Positions 48,486 through 58,643 of a DNA stretch of 64,000 nt are shown piece after piece. The notes below the pieces were generated by a model, which was not told where the DNA came from, did no database searches, and saw only the letters and a program-made list of their open reading frames with translations. Numbering within the stretch: position 1 is the stretch's first letter; each line of letters opens with the position of its first letter. The DNA is from Alishewanella longhuensis. Its GTDB lineage: Bacteria > Pseudomonadota > Gammaproteobacteria > Enterobacterales > Alteromonadaceae. Position numbers and translations under genes: made by a program. The stretch covers positions 327,636-391,635 of the forward strand of contig NZ_BNAO01000002.1 of the NCBI RefSeq assembly GCF_014653435.1, given 5' to 3'.

Positions 48486-49342
48486 AAAAATTGCTTACCA
48501 AAAAATGCCAGCAATAATGCATACAAAGGCGCTGTGGCGGTTAAGCTATCTATTCTATCTAAAATTCCGCCATGCCCCGGTAAAAAGACGCCGCTGTCTT
48601 TTTTCCCTGCTACCCGCTTAAACATACTTTCACTTAAATCGCCAAACACTGAGAGCAAGGTAAGTAATATCGCCGCGACATACCAATGATAAGGTTGCCC
48701 TGGCCAGTCTAACCAGATTAATAATCCGGTAACGACCAATACCACAAAGGCTAAACCACCTAGTAGCCCTTCTAGGGTTTTTCCCGGGCTGACTTTAGGC
48801 AGTAATTTAGTCCGACCAAAGGGCTTCCCGACAATATAACCACCGATATCAGCCGCCCAAACTAACCCTAGCAACGCAAAAATTAACCAAGCACCATAGA
48901 AACTGGAGATATCATAATTTACACCGCGAATGAACAGTAATGCTGCCCAGGCAGGCAATAAAGTACACCACCCCATCAGCGCTCGACGCCAATCACTGTT
49001 CGCCCAAAATTTCTGACTCGCAGGAAATGTCAGTACTAAAATGATGGCCAATAACCACCAGGCTGCACCGAGCAATAATAAACTAAAAAGTAACCGATTT
49101 TCTGCCAGCTCACCGCTTAATGGCGTCATATAATAAAACAATGTCATCAAGGCGGCGGTAAGAACAACGTAAATTGCCCGTATCCGGCGTTTGTCTAAAC
49201 CACAAAAACCGCTCCATTCCCAGGCACCAAGCAAAAATGCCAATGATAAAAAAGCAGCAAAACCTGCTAAAGGTAAATAAAACACAGCCCAAAGAGCCAG
49301 TGGCGCCAAAATTAGCGCAGTAAGTACGCGTTGCTTAAACAA
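48482..49342 (-). CDS. cdsA: Phosphatidate cytidylyltransferase
   Basis: A 286-residue inner-membrane enzyme with about eight helices that makes CDP-diacylglycerol. The C-terminal signature FKRVAGKKDSGVFLPGHGG followed by DRIDS is intact. The start is TTG with AAGGA upstream, six bases after the uppS stop. Confidence 0.97.
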   Translation of the reverse strand: MFKQRVLTALILAPLALWAVFYLPLAGFAAFLSLAFLLGAWEWSGFCGLDKRRIRAIYVVLTAALMTLFYYMTPLSGELAENRLLFSLLLLGAAWWLLAIILVLTFPASQKFWANSDWRRALMGWCTLLPAWAALLFIRGVNYDISSFYGAWLIFALLGLVWAADIGGYIVGKPFGRTKLLPKVSPGKTLEGLLGGLAFVVLVVTGLLIWLDWPGQPYHWYVAAILLTLLSVFGDLSESMFKRVAGKKDSGVFLPGHGGILDRIDSLTATAPLYALLLAFFGKQFL

Positions 49343-49347
49343 TATTA

Positions 49348-50112
49348 TTATCCTTTATTTTCAGCAGCCAGTTCTCTGATTTGTGCGCCGGTACAGCCAA
49401 AACGCCGCTCTCGATTGATAAAGGCGGCTATGGCTTCCGAAAACACTTGCTGATCGAAATCTGGCCACAGTGTTTCTGTAAACCAAAGTTCAGCATAAGC
49501 GGCTTGCCAAAGTAAAAAATTACTAATCCGTAAATCGCCGCCGGTTCGAATCAACAAATCCAGTTCTGGTTGCTCCGCCATTTGCACCTGCTTTGCAAAT
49601 AGCGCTTCGTTAATCTCTGCAGGCTGTATTTCACCTTGTTGCACCCGCGTTGCCAACTGCTGGCTTGCTGCCACTATATCCCAGCGACCACCATAATTCG
49701 CTGCAATATTAAGTGTCATCGCATTATTAGCCGCAGTAAGTGCTTCTGCTTTTTTGATACTTTGTACTAACTTATCGCTAAACGCAGACAGATCACCAAT
49801 TATTTTTAACCTGATATTATTTTTATGTAGTGCTTTGACTTCTTTTTGCAATACCAACAAAAACAGCTGCATTAAGGTGCTAACTTCTTCTTCTGGTCGA
49901 CGCCAATTCTCACTACTAAAGGCAAATAAGGTCAACGAGCGAATACCGAGTTCCCGGCAGAAGCTCACACTACGTCGGACGGCTTCAACCCCTTTTTTAT
50001 GACCCCAAACACGTGGCTTGCCTTGTTGCTCTGCCCAGCGGCCATTACCGTCCATGATAATTGCCACATGTTGCGGCAATATTTGCTGTTTAAGCTGTGG
50101 TACTACAGTCAT
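49348..50112 (-). CDS. uppS: Undecaprenyl diphosphate synthase
   Basis: A 254-residue cis-prenyltransferase that makes the C55 carrier for peptidoglycan. The catalytic aspartate is in IIMDGNGRWAEQQG near 20. The GLRSLTLFAFSSENW-type segment (here GIRSLTLFAFSSENW) and the C-terminal RTGGDLRISNFLLWQ motif are present. It is separated from frr by a terminator, so a promoter for uppS-cdsA-dxr-rseP and downstream genes may lie in 50113-50190. Confidence 0.98.
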   Translation of the reverse strand: MTVVPQLKQQILPQHVAIIMDGNGRWAEQQGKPRVWGHKKGVEAVRRSVSFCRELGIRSLTLFAFSSENWRRPEEEVSTLMQLFLLVLQKEVKALHKNNIRLKIIGDLSAFSDKLVQSIKKAEALTAANNAMTLNIAANYGGRWDIVAASQQLATRVQQGEIQPAEINEALFAKQVQMAEQPELDLLIRTGGDLRISNFLLWQAAYAELWFTETLWPDFDQQVFSEAIAAFINRERRFGCTGAQIRELAAENKG

Positions 50113-50187
50113 CAGTTTAACCTGTCCAGTTCTGCTTTAAAATGCTTAGTCTGCTCGGTAGCTCGTCCGGTTCAACCCACTTATAAC

Positions 50188-50223
50188 AAAAAAGCGCCGC
50201 GAAGCTTAACTGGCACGGCGCTT
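50188..50223 (-). terminator. Terminator after frr
   Basis: The arms AAGCGCCG and CGGCGCTT around a 16-base loop are followed on the minus strand by TTTTTTG, forming an intrinsic terminator about 50 bases past the frr stop. Confidence 0.8.
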
Positions 50224-50271
50224 GGTTTATAATAAATCCTGATAAAGGGTAAAAAGCCTGTTAGTCTGAAA

Positions 50272-50829
50272 TCAGACTTCCATCAGCTCTTTTTCTTTAT
50301 CGGCTAACACTTCGTCGACTTTTTTAACGAAGATGTCGGTCAGCTTCTGGATTTCATCTACAGCTTTACGTTCATCATCTTCACTGATTTCTTTGTCTTT
50401 TAACAAGGCTTTTAAATCAGAGTTTGCATCACGGCGAATATTACGAATAGCCACTCGGCCACCTTCAGCCTCGCCACGGACGTGTTTTACCAGGTCACGG
50501 CGGCGCTCTTCGGTCAAGGCTGGTAATGGTACCCGAATGACTGTACCAGCAGACATTGGATTTAAGCCCAGATTTGAAGCCATAATCGCTTTCTCAACCG
50601 CTTGGGTCAGGCTTTTATCAAACACGGTAATCGCTAAGGTACGCGAGTCTTCTACTGATACATTGGCTACCTGGCGCAGTGGTGTATCTGCACCGTAATA
50701 TGAAACCTGAATGCTATCCAGTAAGCTAGGATGAGCGCGCCCTGTGCGCACTTTAGTTAATTGAACTTTGAGAGCATCAACGCTTTTATCCATGCGGATC
50801 TTAGCATCAGCAATAATGTCGTTAATCAC
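50272..50829 (-). CDS. frr: Ribosome recycling factor
   Basis: A 185-residue factor that with EF-G splits the post-termination ribosome. The sequence matches the family throughout ([29 protein letters not shown]). The start is GTG with AAGGATAAC upstream; E. coli frr also starts with GTG. It follows pyrH by 47 bp. Confidence 0.98.
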   Translation of the reverse strand: MINDIIADAKIRMDKSVDALKVQLTKVRTGRAHPSLLDSIQVSYYGADTPLRQVANVSVEDSRTLAITVFDKSLTQAVEKAIMASNLGLNPMSAGTVIRVPLPALTEERRRDLVKHVRGEAEGGRVAIRNIRRDANSDLKALLKDKEISEDDERKAVDEIQKLTDIFVKKVDEVLADKEKELMEV

Positions 50830-50876
50830 GATCGTTATCCTTTTTTGTTTATGCAGCAGTAACGCAGTGGGCTAGT

Positions 50877-51617
50877 TTACTGTAAATTTTCTGCGTGGTC
50901 GATGACTGTACCCTCTTCCTCGCCCATTATCACCCGCTTTAATGCGCCAGGCTTGTTCATATTAAAGACGCGGATTTGTAAATTATGGTCTCGGGCCAGG
51001 GTAAAGGCAGCCAAATCCATCACTTTTAGCTCTTTATCCAGCACTTCGGTATACGTCAGCTGGCTATATAGTGTAGCAGTAGGATCTTTTACTGGATCGG
51101 CTGAATATACCCCTTCAACCTTAGTAGCTTTAAGTACGGCATCGGCTTCAATTTCAATACCGCGTAAACAAGCAGCAGAATCGGTGGTAAAAAACGGGTT
51201 CCCGGTACCGGCAGAGAAAATCACCACCCGGCCCGATTTTAATAAACTAATCGCCTCGGCCCAGCTGTAATTATCACATACACCATTCAGCGGAATAGCA
51301 CTCATCATCCGGGCATTAACATAAGCACGGTGCAAAGCATCACGCATCGCCAGGCCATTCATTACTGTGGCTAACATGCCCATATGATCACCCACGACCC
51401 GGTTCATCCCTGCTTTGGCTAAGCCTTCACCGCGGAAAATATTACCACCACCAAGTACAATACCGACTTGCACGCCTAGCTCAACCAGCTCTTTAATTTC
51501 CTGAGCCATCCGGTCCAGCACTTTGGGATCAATACCAAAGCCTTCATCTCCCATCAGGGCTTCACCGCTAAGTTTAAGTAAAATGCGACGGTAGGTTGGT
51601 TTTGGATTGGTGCTCAT
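50877..51617 (-). CDS. pyrH: UMP kinase
   Basis: A 246-residue bacterial UMP kinase of the amino-acid-kinase fold (UMP to UDP, allosterically controlled by GTP and UTP). The [10 protein letters not shown] and [10 protein letters not shown] motifs and the [15 protein letters not shown] nucleotide region are present. GGGG precedes the ATG. A terminator separates it from tsf upstream. Confidence 0.98.
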   Translation of the reverse strand: MSTNPKPTYRRILLKLSGEALMGDEGFGIDPKVLDRMAQEIKELVELGVQVGIVLGGGNIFRGEGLAKAGMNRVVGDHMGMLATVMNGLAMRDALHRAYVNARMMSAIPLNGVCDNYSWAEAISLLKSGRVVIFSAGTGNPFFTTDSAACLRGIEIEADAVLKATKVEGVYSADPVKDPTATLYSQLTYTEVLDKELKVMDLAAFTLARDHNLQIRVFNMNKPGALKRVIMGEEEGTVIDHAENLQ

Positions 51618-51651
51618 AGTTACCCCATTATGCTAGTTGTGTTAGTCAGGC

Positions 51652-51682
51652 AAAAAAAAACCGCGACTTTGGTCGCGGTTAT
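51652..51682 (-). terminator. Terminator after tsf
   Basis: The perfect arms AACCGCGAC and GTCGCGGTT around a short loop are followed on the minus strand by nine T residues. Confidence 0.92.
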
Positions 51683-51716
51683 TTTAGCGTTTTTCAGCCA
51701 ATTGCTAAAGCGTAAA

Positions 51717-52589
51717 TTACTTTTTAGCAGCAGCGATCTGCGCAGCAACTTCGGCAGCGAAGTCTTCTTCTTTCTTCTCGATACCTTCGCCTACTTCTAA
51801 ACGAATGAAAGAAATTGCTTTAGCACCGTTTTGCTTTAAGAATTCACCAGTAGTCACTGATGGATCTTTTACAAATGGTTGACCTGTTAAGCTTACTTCA
51901 CCAGTGAACTTAGTCATCCGGCCAGCAACCATCTTCTCAGCGATTTCTTTTGGCTTACCAGAGTTAACCGCGATATCGATTTGAATTTGACGCTCACGCT
52001 CAACCACTTCAGCAGAAACATCTTCTGGGTTAACATAGCTTGGGTTGTTAGCAGCAACGTGCATAGCAACGTCTTTAGCGATATCTTCGTTACCGCCTTC
52101 TAACACAGCTAGTACACCGATACGGCCAGAGTGGATATATTGACCAATCACAGCACCGGCAACTTTGGCAATGCGGCGAACGTTGATGTTTTCACCGATC
52201 TTGGCAACTAAAGTTGCACGGGTATCTTCAACTGAAGTACCGTTTAGATCAGCAGCTAACAGAGCTTCAACGCTGTCGATGTTCTGAGCTTGTGCCAGAT
52301 CAGCAACGCTGTTTGCGAACGCTAAGAAACTGGCATCACGCGCCACGAAATCTGTTTCACAGTTAAATTCGATAGCGATACCAACACCGTTAGCAACACG
52401 GGTAATTACTACACCTTCAGCAGCAATACGGCCAGCTTTCTTGGCAGCTTTGGCTAAGCCACTTTTACGCATCGCGTCGATTGCCGCTTCGATATCACCC
52501 GCGGTCTCTTCCAATGCTTTTTTACAATCCATCATGCCAGCGCCAGTGCGCTCGCGCAGTTCTTTTACTAAAGCGGCAGTTACAGCCAT
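51717..52589 (-). CDS. tsf: Elongation factor Ts
   Basis: A 290-residue nucleotide exchange factor for EF-Tu. I start at the ATG at 52589 ([20 protein letters not shown]), with GAGGAAG upstream; an in-frame upstream ATG at 52619 adds ten non-family residues. The N-terminal UBA-like domain has [15 protein letters not shown], and the core has the [11 protein letters not shown] motif. It is co-transcribed with rpsB. Confidence 0.98.
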   Translation of the reverse strand: MAVTAALVKELRERTGAGMMDCKKALEETAGDIEAAIDAMRKSGLAKAAKKAGRIAAEGVVITRVANGVGIAIEFNCETDFVARDASFLAFANSVADLAQAQNIDSVEALLAADLNGTSVEDTRATLVAKIGENINVRRIAKVAGAVIGQYIHSGRIGVLAVLEGGNEDIAKDVAMHVAANNPSYVNPEDVSAEVVERERQIQIDIAVNSGKPKEIAEKMVAGRMTKFTGEVSLTGQPFVKDPSVTTGEFLKQNGAKAISFIRLEVGEGIEKKEEDFAAEVAAQIAAAKK

Positions 52590-52618
52590 GAGTGCTTCCT
52601 CGTAATTGAGTTCAGACA

Positions 52619-52640
52619 AACAGGGGCTTACGCCCCTGTT
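52619..52640 (-). terminator. Hairpin between rpsB and tsf (attenuator-like)
   Basis: ACAGGGGC and GCCCCTGT form an 8-bp stem with loop TTAC between the two genes. There is no strong T-run, so partial termination or mRNA processing is more likely than full termination. Confidence 0.6.
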
Positions 52641-52696
52641 GCAAAGTGATTCTGTATTTCAGCTGGTAATATTAAATGCAGCTGATGACAGAAAAA

Positions 52697-53425
52697 TTAT
52701 TCTGCTTCAACGAAGGCTTCAGCTTCAGCTTGCACTTCGATGTTTTTGTCACGACCTTCCTGAATCGCTTGGCTAACAGCACCCAGATATAACTGGATAG
52801 CACGGATAGCGTCGTCGTTACCAGGGATTACGTAATCAACACCTTTAGGATCTGAGTTAGTATCAACGATAGATACTACTGGGATACCCAGGTTGTTGGC
52901 TTCTTTGATAGCAATGTGTTCGTGGTCAGCATCGATTACGAACAGCACGTCTGGCAAGCCGCCCATATCTTTAATACCGCCTAAGCTCTTTTCCAGCTTG
53001 TCCATTTCACGGGTACGGTCTAAAGCTTCTTTTTTGGTCAGCTTGTCGAAAGTACCGTCCTGGCTTTGCGATTCAAGATCTTTTAAACGCTTGATTGACT
53101 GACGCACAGTTTTCCAGTTAGTTAACATACCACCTAACCAGCGGTGGTTTACGTAGAACTGGTCAACGTTAGTTGCGGCTTCTTTAATTGCTTCTGAGGC
53201 TGCGCGCTTGGTACCTACGAACAGGATTTTACCTTTTTTTGCAGATACTTGCTGGATGAACGCTAAAGCGTCATTCATCATAGGAACAGTTTGTTCCAGG
53301 TTGATGATATGAACACGGTTACGTGCACCAAAAATGAACGGCTTCATTTTTGGGTTCCAGTAACGGGTTTGGTGACCGAAGTGAACGCCCGCCTGGAGCA
53401 TGTCGCGCATAGAAACTTTTGCCAT
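52697..53425 (-). CDS. rpsB: 30S ribosomal protein S2
   Basis: A 242-residue ribosomal protein (E. coli 241), matching the family from [24 protein letters not shown] onward, with the [12 protein letters not shown] and DADHEHIAI motifs. AGGAATAAATATC precedes the ATG. A strong promoter and a long structured leader lie upstream. In E. coli S2 represses its own operon through the leader, and the structure seen here suggests the same. Confidence 0.99.
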   Translation of the reverse strand: MAKVSMRDMLQAGVHFGHQTRYWNPKMKPFIFGARNRVHIINLEQTVPMMNDALAFIQQVSAKKGKILFVGTKRAASEAIKEAATNVDQFYVNHRWLGGMLTNWKTVRQSIKRLKDLESQSQDGTFDKLTKKEALDRTREMDKLEKSLGGIKDMGGLPDVLFVIDADHEHIAIKEANNLGIPVVSIVDTNSDPKGVDYVIPGNDDAIRAIQLYLGAVSQAIQEGRDKNIEVQAEAEAFVEAE

Positions 53426-53443
53426 GATATTTATTCCTGTTAA

Positions 53444-53519
53444 GGGGTTAGGCCTCCATGCATCCCATATGCCGACTTAGGTTTAACCCCAAGCACCCCG
53501 GAATATGTGTCGATGCATG
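53444..53519 (-). promoter_or_regulatory. Structured rpsB leader, possible pseudoknot
   Basis: Two sets of arms cross each other. GGGGTTA (53444-53450) pairs with TAACCCC (53484-53490), and CATGCATC (53457-53464) pairs with GATGCATG (53512-53519). Both are perfect, so an H-type pseudoknot can form just before the rpsB start. Probably the S2 autoregulatory leader known in gammaproteobacteria. Confidence 0.7.
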
Positions 53520-53651
53520 TGTGTTATTTAATTAAGGTTAATGCAATCTGCTAAGCAAAGACGGTTATGACTTATCACCATAAATTCTGTAAAGCTACAG
53601 ACCAACGGCGCTAAGTTAGGGTACAATGCGAATTGCTAAATTGCGGCGCGC

Positions 53652-53680
53652 TTTATACCATAGTATGCTCGCAAACACAA
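53652..53680 (-). promoter_or_regulatory. rpsB promoter
   Basis: On the minus strand TTGTGT (53680-53675), a 17-base spacer and TATAAA (53657-53652) are followed by GCGCGCCGC. This GC-rich discriminator is typical of growth-rate and ppGpp-controlled translation genes. The leader would be about 220 nt. Confidence 0.75.
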
Positions 53681-53704
53681 TAAAATGTGTAATTTTACAG
53701 CAGT

Positions 53705-53848
53705 TATACCCAAGTAGATTTCGAAATGCACGTAGGCGGCAACTGAGGGCATCCCCAGGAGCATAGCACACTATGTGACTGGGTCGGACTGACGCCTCAG
53801 TAAGTGAAGGCAGCCAACACCCGTGCATTTTGAAAGACGAAGGGTATA
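53705..53848. repeat. 144-bp imperfect palindrome (MITE-like repeat)
   Basis: The element begins TATACCC and ends GGGTATA. The outer 25-30 bases of each end are near-inverted copies (TTCGAAATGCACG against CGTGCATTTTGAA). Inner pairs include ACTGAGG/CCTCAGT and a central CATAG-CACA-CTATG hairpin. It has no coding capacity. From memory, similar intergenic repeats occur in Shewanella and relatives; this cannot be verified here. No second copy was noticed in the window. Confidence 0.75.
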
Positions 53849-53877
53849 CATTTGATGATTTACTAGAGAGAACAGGC

Positions 53878-54666
53878 ATGACAGCACCTATCAAAACCCT
53901 GGCCGAAATCGAAAAAATGCGCATTGCCGGCCGCCTGGCAGCCGAAGTGCTGGAGATGATTGAACCACATGTGCAAGCAGGTATCACTACTGACGAGCTC
54001 AATACCATTTGCCATAACTATATTGTTGATGTGCAACAAGCGATTCCGGCACCACTTAATTACCATGGTTTTCCTAAATCTATCTGTACCTCAGTGAATC
54101 AAGTTATTTGCCATGGCATCCCCAATGACAAAGCCTTAAAAGACGGCGATATTATCAATATTGATATCACGGTAATTAAAGACGGCTATCATGGCGATAC
54201 CTCTAAAATGTTTGTAGTAGGTAAACCGAGCATTATGGCCGAACGGCTGATTCGGATTACCCAAGAAGCCATGTATTTAGGCATTAAAAAAGTGAAAGAT
54301 GGCGCGCGCTTAGGTGATATTGGCTTTGTTATTCAACAGCACGCCGAAAAACACAACTACGCCATTGTGCGCGAATATTGCGGTCACGGTATTGGTGCCG
54401 TGTTTCATGAAGAACCGCAGGTGTTGCATTACGGTAAGCCCGGTACCGGCGAAGTATTAAAAAGCGGTATGTGCCTGACTATCGAGCCGATGGTGAATGC
54501 CGGTGGCCGCCACAGCAAGTTGTTAAAAGATGGCTGGACAGTCGTGACCAAAGATCGCAGCCTGTCAGCACAATTTGAACACACTATTTTAGTCACCGAC
54601 ACCGGTTGCGAGATTTTAACCCTGCGTAGCGATGATACCATTGACCGTATAGTCATCGCCGAATAA
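53878..54666 (+). CDS. map: Methionine aminopeptidase, type I
   Basis: A 262-residue enzyme that removes the initiator methionine. I start at the ATG at 53878 (MTAPIKTLAEIEKMR) because an AGAGAACAGG site precedes it and E. coli Map has 264 residues; a longer frame would run into the palindromic repeat. The metal ligands are in NIDITVIKDGYHGDTSKMF, GHGIG, TIEPM and QFEHT. Divergent from rpsB, as in E. coli, and followed by glnD. Confidence 0.97.
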   Translation: MTAPIKTLAEIEKMRIAGRLAAEVLEMIEPHVQAGITTDELNTICHNYIVDVQQAIPAPLNYHGFPKSICTSVNQVICHGIPNDKALKDGDIINIDITVIKDGYHGDTSKMFVVGKPSIMAERLIRITQEAMYLGIKKVKDGARLGDIGFVIQQHAEKHNYAIVREYCGHGIGAVFHEEPQVLHYGKPGTGEVLKSGMCLTIEPMVNAGGRHSKLLKDGWTVVTKDRSLSAQFEHTILVTDTGCEILTLRSDDTIDRIVIAE

Positions 54667-54686
54667 ACCATTTTAAGGAGTAACGT

Positions 54687-57311
54687 GTGACCCAGGCCCT
54701 GAGTTTTAACCGCCCACTGCCAGAACATTACTCCCTTGATGCTTATAAAAAGCTCTTTGCCGACTTTCAGGAGTTCCAAGCCCGGGCCTTTCATAGCCAG
54801 CCTATTAATACGCTGGTTAAAGCGCGGGCACGCTTTGTTGATGAGGTACTGCTGGAGTTATGGCAACATTGCGAGCTGTCTAAAGATAAAGGTATTAGCT
54901 TAATTGCCGTGGGCGGTTATGGGCGTGGCGAGCTGCATCCTTTTTCCGATATTGATTTAATGCTATTGGTGGATAAAAGACCAGGCGGCAGTCAACAAGA
55001 TGCCATTTCCCGCTTTATTACCTTGCTCTGGGATTTACGCTTAGAAGTCGGTCATAGTGTTCGCACCTACAAAGAAACCATCAGTCTTGGCAAAGACGAC
55101 ATTACTATTGCTACCAATTTGCTAGAAATGCGCCTGTTAACCGGCAATAAAACCCTGTTTAATGAGCTGCAACAAGCGGTGATGGCAGATAATTTTTGGA
55201 GCAGTCAGGCGTTTTTCCAGGCCAAACGGCATGAGCAACAACAACGCCATGCGCAGTACCATGGTACGGCGTACAACCTTGAGCCCAATTTAAAAGCCAA
55301 CCCCGGTGGCCTGCGCGATATTCAAACCATTGGCTGGGTGGCCAAAAAGCACTTTAATACCCGCACCATGCGCGAATTGGTGGCCTACCAGTATTTGACC
55401 GAAGATGAATACCAAGAGCTGATGGAGTGTGAAGCCTATCTGTGGCAGATGCGTTTTGCCTTGCATTTAGAGGCCGGCCGTAATGAAAACCGCATTCTAT
55501 TTGACTATCAGCCAGCAGCAGCGGAGCGCTTAGGCTTTGGTGCCGATGGTAAAGCATCCGTTGAACGGATGATGAAGCGGTTTTTCCGCACCGTGCAACG
55601 CGTTAGCGAGCTTAACGAAATGCTGTTGCAACACTTTGAAGGCAGTATTTTAAACTCGCAGCAAAAAGTTAAAGTAAGCCAACTGGATGATTATTTTGAA
55701 CTACATGGCCATCTAATTAAGGCCAGTGATAACGCGGTTTTTGCAAGGCGCGACAACCTGCTACGGCTATTCTGGCATATCGCCAATAATTCAAATATTA
55801 CCGGTGTTCACTCTACTACTATTCGCTTAATCCGCCAGGTACGGCGACGTTTGATGGGTGATTTGCAAGATTACGAAGCCTGCCGCCAATTGTTTTTAAC
55901 CCTGCTACGCCATCCGCGCGGTATGGATAAAGCGATAACCCTAATGCATCGCTACGGGATTCTGGCAGCCTATTTACCGCAATGGCGTAATATTGAAGGC
56001 CAGATGCAATTTGATTTGTTTCACGCCTATACCGTGGATGAACACACCCATCGCTTGCTAAAAAATCTGTATAAATACAGCTTACCTGAGCATGAAAGTG
56101 AATTTCCGCTTTGCACTGACATCGTGAAAAAAATGGAGAAACCCGAGCTGTTGTATCTTGCCGGCATTTTCCATGATATTGCCAAGGGGCGCGGCGGCGA
56201 CCACTCTGAATTGGGCGCAATGGATGTGCGGGAATTTGCCAAGTTACACAAGCTTAGCGACTTTGACAGTAAACTCATTGCCTGGCTGGTCGAGCATCAT
56301 TTATTGATGTCGGTTACCGCCCAGCGCCGAGATATTCATGATCCGCAAGTGGTGGCGGAATTTGCCGAAAAAATCCGCGATGAGACCCGCCTAAACTACC
56401 TGTATTGCCTAACACTGGCCGATATTCGGGCTACCAATGATAATTTGTGGAACGACTGGAAAGGCTCGTTATTACGGGAGCTGTTTTTAGCCACGCAAAA
56501 AGCCTTTCGCCGTGGTTTGGAAAAACCGATGGATTTACGAGACCTTATTCGGGAAAACCAGGCAGAGGCCTTGCCGCTCTTAATCAAGCAAACCTTTATT
56601 GAGAGCGAAATATTGCAATTATGGAGCCGCATCAAAGCCGACTACTTTGCCCGCTATAGTCCAAAACAAATTGTCTGGCACTGCGAACATATCTTGCGCC
56701 ACAAAAATACCGACGAACCGCTGGTATTGGTCAGTAAAGCAGCGATTAAAGGCGGCACTCAGGTGTTTGTTTATACCAAGGATCAACCGGGCCTATTTGC
56801 TCGCATGGTTGCCGCTTTGGATAGCAAAAAGGTTAATATCTTTGATGCGCAAATTATGACCAACAAAGATGGGTATGCTATGGATACCTTTGTGGTGCTG
56901 GAGCAAAACGGTGAAGCGGTTACTTCCCCTTCACGCCAGCAAAGCATTAAAAAAGCGTTGGAGCAATTTATTGCCGGTAAGCCAGATTTTTCCAGGCAAA
57001 AACCACGGTTATCCCGACAAATGCGCCAGTTTACGGTGCCGCCTAAGGTGGTTTTCTTACCAGGTAATACCAAACACCGCACTATGCTAGAAATGGCCGC
57101 ATTAGACACGCCGGGCTTACTGTACGATATAGGTCAGGTCTTTCAGCAATGCGGTGTAAATATTCATGCTGCTAAAATCACTACCATTGGCGAGCGCGCC
57201 GAAGACTTTTTCTTAATTTCCAACGAGCAGGACGATGCTTTAACACCAGAGCAGCAAAGCCAGTTAAAACGTAGTCTGATCGAACAACTCTCACAGCAAA
57301 CAGAAGGCTAA
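54687..57311 (+). CDS. glnD: Bifunctional uridylyltransferase/uridylyl-removing enzyme GlnD
   Basis: An 874-residue nitrogen sensor that uridylylates PII (GlnB/GlnK) when glutamine is low and removes UMP when it is high. The nucleotidyltransferase motif [16 protein letters not shown] is near 74-89. The HD hydrolase motif [16 protein letters not shown] is near 493-508. Two C-terminal ACT domains bind glutamine (starting near 690 and 800). The start is GTG with AAGGAG upstream. Confidence 0.98.
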   Translation: MTQALSFNRPLPEHYSLDAYKKLFADFQEFQARAFHSQPINTLVKARARFVDEVLLELWQHCELSKDKGISLIAVGGYGRGELHPFSDIDLMLLVDKRPGGSQQDAISRFITLLWDLRLEVGHSVRTYKETISLGKDDITIATNLLEMRLLTGNKTLFNELQQAVMADNFWSSQAFFQAKRHEQQQRHAQYHGTAYNLEPNLKANPGGLRDIQTIGWVAKKHFNTRTMRELVAYQYLTEDEYQELMECEAYLWQMRFALHLEAGRNENRILFDYQPAAAERLGFGADGKASVERMMKRFFRTVQRVSELNEMLLQHFEGSILNSQQKVKVSQLDDYFELHGHLIKASDNAVFARRDNLLRLFWHIANNSNITGVHSTTIRLIRQVRRRLMGDLQDYEACRQLFLTLLRHPRGMDKAITLMHRYGILAAYLPQWRNIEGQMQFDLFHAYTVDEHTHRLLKNLYKYSLPEHESEFPLCTDIVKKMEKPELLYLAGIFHDIAKGRGGDHSELGAMDVREFAKLHKLSDFDSKLIAWLVEHHLLMSVTAQRRDIHDPQVVAEFAEKIRDETRLNYLYCLTLADIRATNDNLWNDWKGSLLRELFLATQKAFRRGLEKPMDLRDLIRENQAEALPLLIKQTFIESEILQLWSRIKADYFARYSPKQIVWHCEHILRHKNTDEPLVLVSKAAIKGGTQVFVYTKDQPGLFARMVAALDSKKVNIFDAQIMTNKDGYAMDTFVVLEQNGEAVTSPSRQQSIKKALEQFIAGKPDFSRQKPRLSRQMRQFTVPPKVVFLPGNTKHRTMLEMAALDTPGLLYDIGQVFQQCGVNIHAAKITTIGERAEDFFLISNEQDDALTPEQQSQLKRSLIEQLSQQTEG

Positions 57312-57319
57312 GTAAACCG

Positions 57320-58147
57320 ATGTCTGATTTAAAAAACCTGATTGAAACCGCATTTGAACAACGTGCTGATATTACGCCAAAGACCGCCAGCGCCGAGCTA
57401 AAACAGGCCGTAGAGCAAGTACTACATATGCTGGATAATGGCAGCGCCCGCGTGGCTGAGAAAATTGCCGGTGAATGGGTTGTACATCAGTGGCTGAAAA
57501 AAGCGGTGTTACTGTCTTTTCGGATTAACGATAACGAAGTCATGGATGGTGCAGAGAACCGTTTCTTCGACAAAGTACCGATGAAATACGCCGCCTATAC
57601 CGATGCGCAATTCCGTGCTGATGGTGTGCGCATAGTGCCGCCAGCAGCCGTACGCCGTGGCAGTTACATTGGTAAAAATGTGGTGGTGATGCCCTCTTAC
57701 GTCAATATTGGCGCCTATGTCGGTGAAGGTTCAATGGTAGATACCTGGGCGACCGTAGGTAGCTGCGCGCAAATTGGTAAAAACGTGCATCTATCAGGCG
57801 GTGTCGGTATTGGTGGTGTATTAGAGCCATTGCAAGCTAACCCCACCATTATCGAAGATAACTGCTTTATCGGCGCACGCTCTGAAGTGGTCGAAGGCGT
57901 TATCGTCGAAGAAGGCGCAGTCTTATCAATGGGCGTTTATATCAGCCAAAGTACCCGTATTTACGATCGTGAAACCGGTGAAATCACTTATGGCCGCGTG
58001 CCCGCAGGTGCCGTAGTCGTGCCTGGTACCATTCCGGCAAAAGATGGCAGCCATAGCTTATATGCCGCCATTATTGTCAAAAAAGTGGATGCCCAAACCC
58101 GCGCTAAAGTCGGCATTAATGCGCTGCTACGCAGCATTGATGAGTAA
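57320..58147 (+). CDS. dapD: Tetrahydrodipicolinate N-succinyltransferase
   Basis: A 275-residue enzyme (E. coli 274) of the succinylase branch of diaminopimelate and lysine synthesis. A helical N-terminal domain precedes a left-handed beta-helix of hexapeptide repeats, with the [21 protein letters not shown] segment in the active site. It follows glnD by eight bases, as in E. coli. Confidence 0.98.
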   Translation: MSDLKNLIETAFEQRADITPKTASAELKQAVEQVLHMLDNGSARVAEKIAGEWVVHQWLKKAVLLSFRINDNEVMDGAENRFFDKVPMKYAAYTDAQFRADGVRIVPPAAVRRGSYIGKNVVVMPSYVNIGAYVGEGSMVDTWATVGSCAQIGKNVHLSGGVGIGGVLEPLQANPTIIEDNCFIGARSEVVEGVIVEEGAVLSMGVYISQSTRIYDRETGEITYGRVPAGAVVVPGTIPAKDGSHSLYAAIIVKKVDAQTRAKVGINALLRSIDE

Positions 58148-58159
58148 AAGCTGACAAAA

Positions 58160-58190
58160 GGCAGGCATTGTGTTCGCAGCAATGCCTGCT
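58160..58190. terminator. Terminator between dapD and the small membrane gene
   Basis: GCAGGCATTG (58161-58170) and CAATGCCTGC (58180-58189) form a perfect 10-bp stem. The T-run lies on the minus-strand side (CCTTTTG), but the hairpin lies just after dapD and could serve both convergent genes. Confidence 0.75.
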
Positions 58191-58228
58191 AAACGCCGAT
58201 TAACGCTGTGACCCGCCAAGGCCAAACA

Positions 58229-58438
58229 TTAACGTGGCGCAAATAACACTAGCGCTAAGAGCACAGCGGCACCGATAGCGAACACAATATATTCCAACCG
58301 CTTTTCAAAACGCTGCTCAGCAGTTAAGCTGGCAGGTACCAGTATGGCAGAAATAGCCGATACTAAAGTGGTTATTAGCAGCAGCAACGTAATAGTAAAC
58401 TCCACCGCCGATCCCAATACAGCTAACCACGCCGACAT
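58229..58438 (-). CDS. Small two-helix membrane protein, unknown function
   Basis: A 69-residue protein with two hydrophobic helices (about 10-34 and 49-66) joined by a charged loop (LTAEQRFEKRLEY). GAGG lies seven bases before the ATG and a terminator follows its stop, which supports a real gene. I do not recognise the family. It lies convergent with dapD and divergent from cysZ. Confidence 0.7.
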   Translation of the reverse strand: MSAWLAVLGSAVEFTITLLLLITTLVSAISAILVPASLTAEQRFEKRLEYIVFAIGAAVLLALVLFAPR

Positions 58439-58582
58439 ATCGTACCTCTACACTTGATAAACCAAAAACCATCCCAAAAATCGCGCGCATTTTAGCACTA
58501 ACGTGCCACGGCTTTATACTATTTACGGCCAGTAACCTTTCCTTGCGGTTAAAGGCGATATATTTTGTTACGCAATAATACA

Positions 58583-58610
58583 GGTTAAGGCAAGGGTTAA
58601 GGCTTATACT
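58583..58610 (+). promoter_or_regulatory. Direct repeat and -10 box upstream of cysZ
   Basis: GGTTAAGGC occurs twice (58583-58591 and 58595-58603), 12 bases apart, immediately before a TATACT -10-like box at 58605-58610. The repeats sit where a regulator or polymerase would contact the promoter. Confidence 0.4.
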
Positions 58611-58643
58611 GCCAGCTGAACACAGTGCATGTGAGAACCTACT

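Larger units (their letters stand above)
53426..53877. other. Divergent region between rpsB and map
   Basis: This 452-base stretch has no gene. It contains the rpsB leader (53426 to about 53645), the rpsB promoter (53652-53680) and a 144-bp palindromic repeat (53705-53848), then the map ribosome site. I could not place a convincing map promoter; it may lie across or upstream of the repeat. Confidence 0.8.

Noticed and set aside
50902-51270. A 122-codon plus-strand frame opposite pyrH
   Set aside because: Antisense shadow of a conserved essential gene.
53616-54008. A 130-codon minus-strand frame upstream of map
   Set aside because: It spans the palindromic repeat, the rpsB promoter and antisense map sequence, and its protein resembles nothing.
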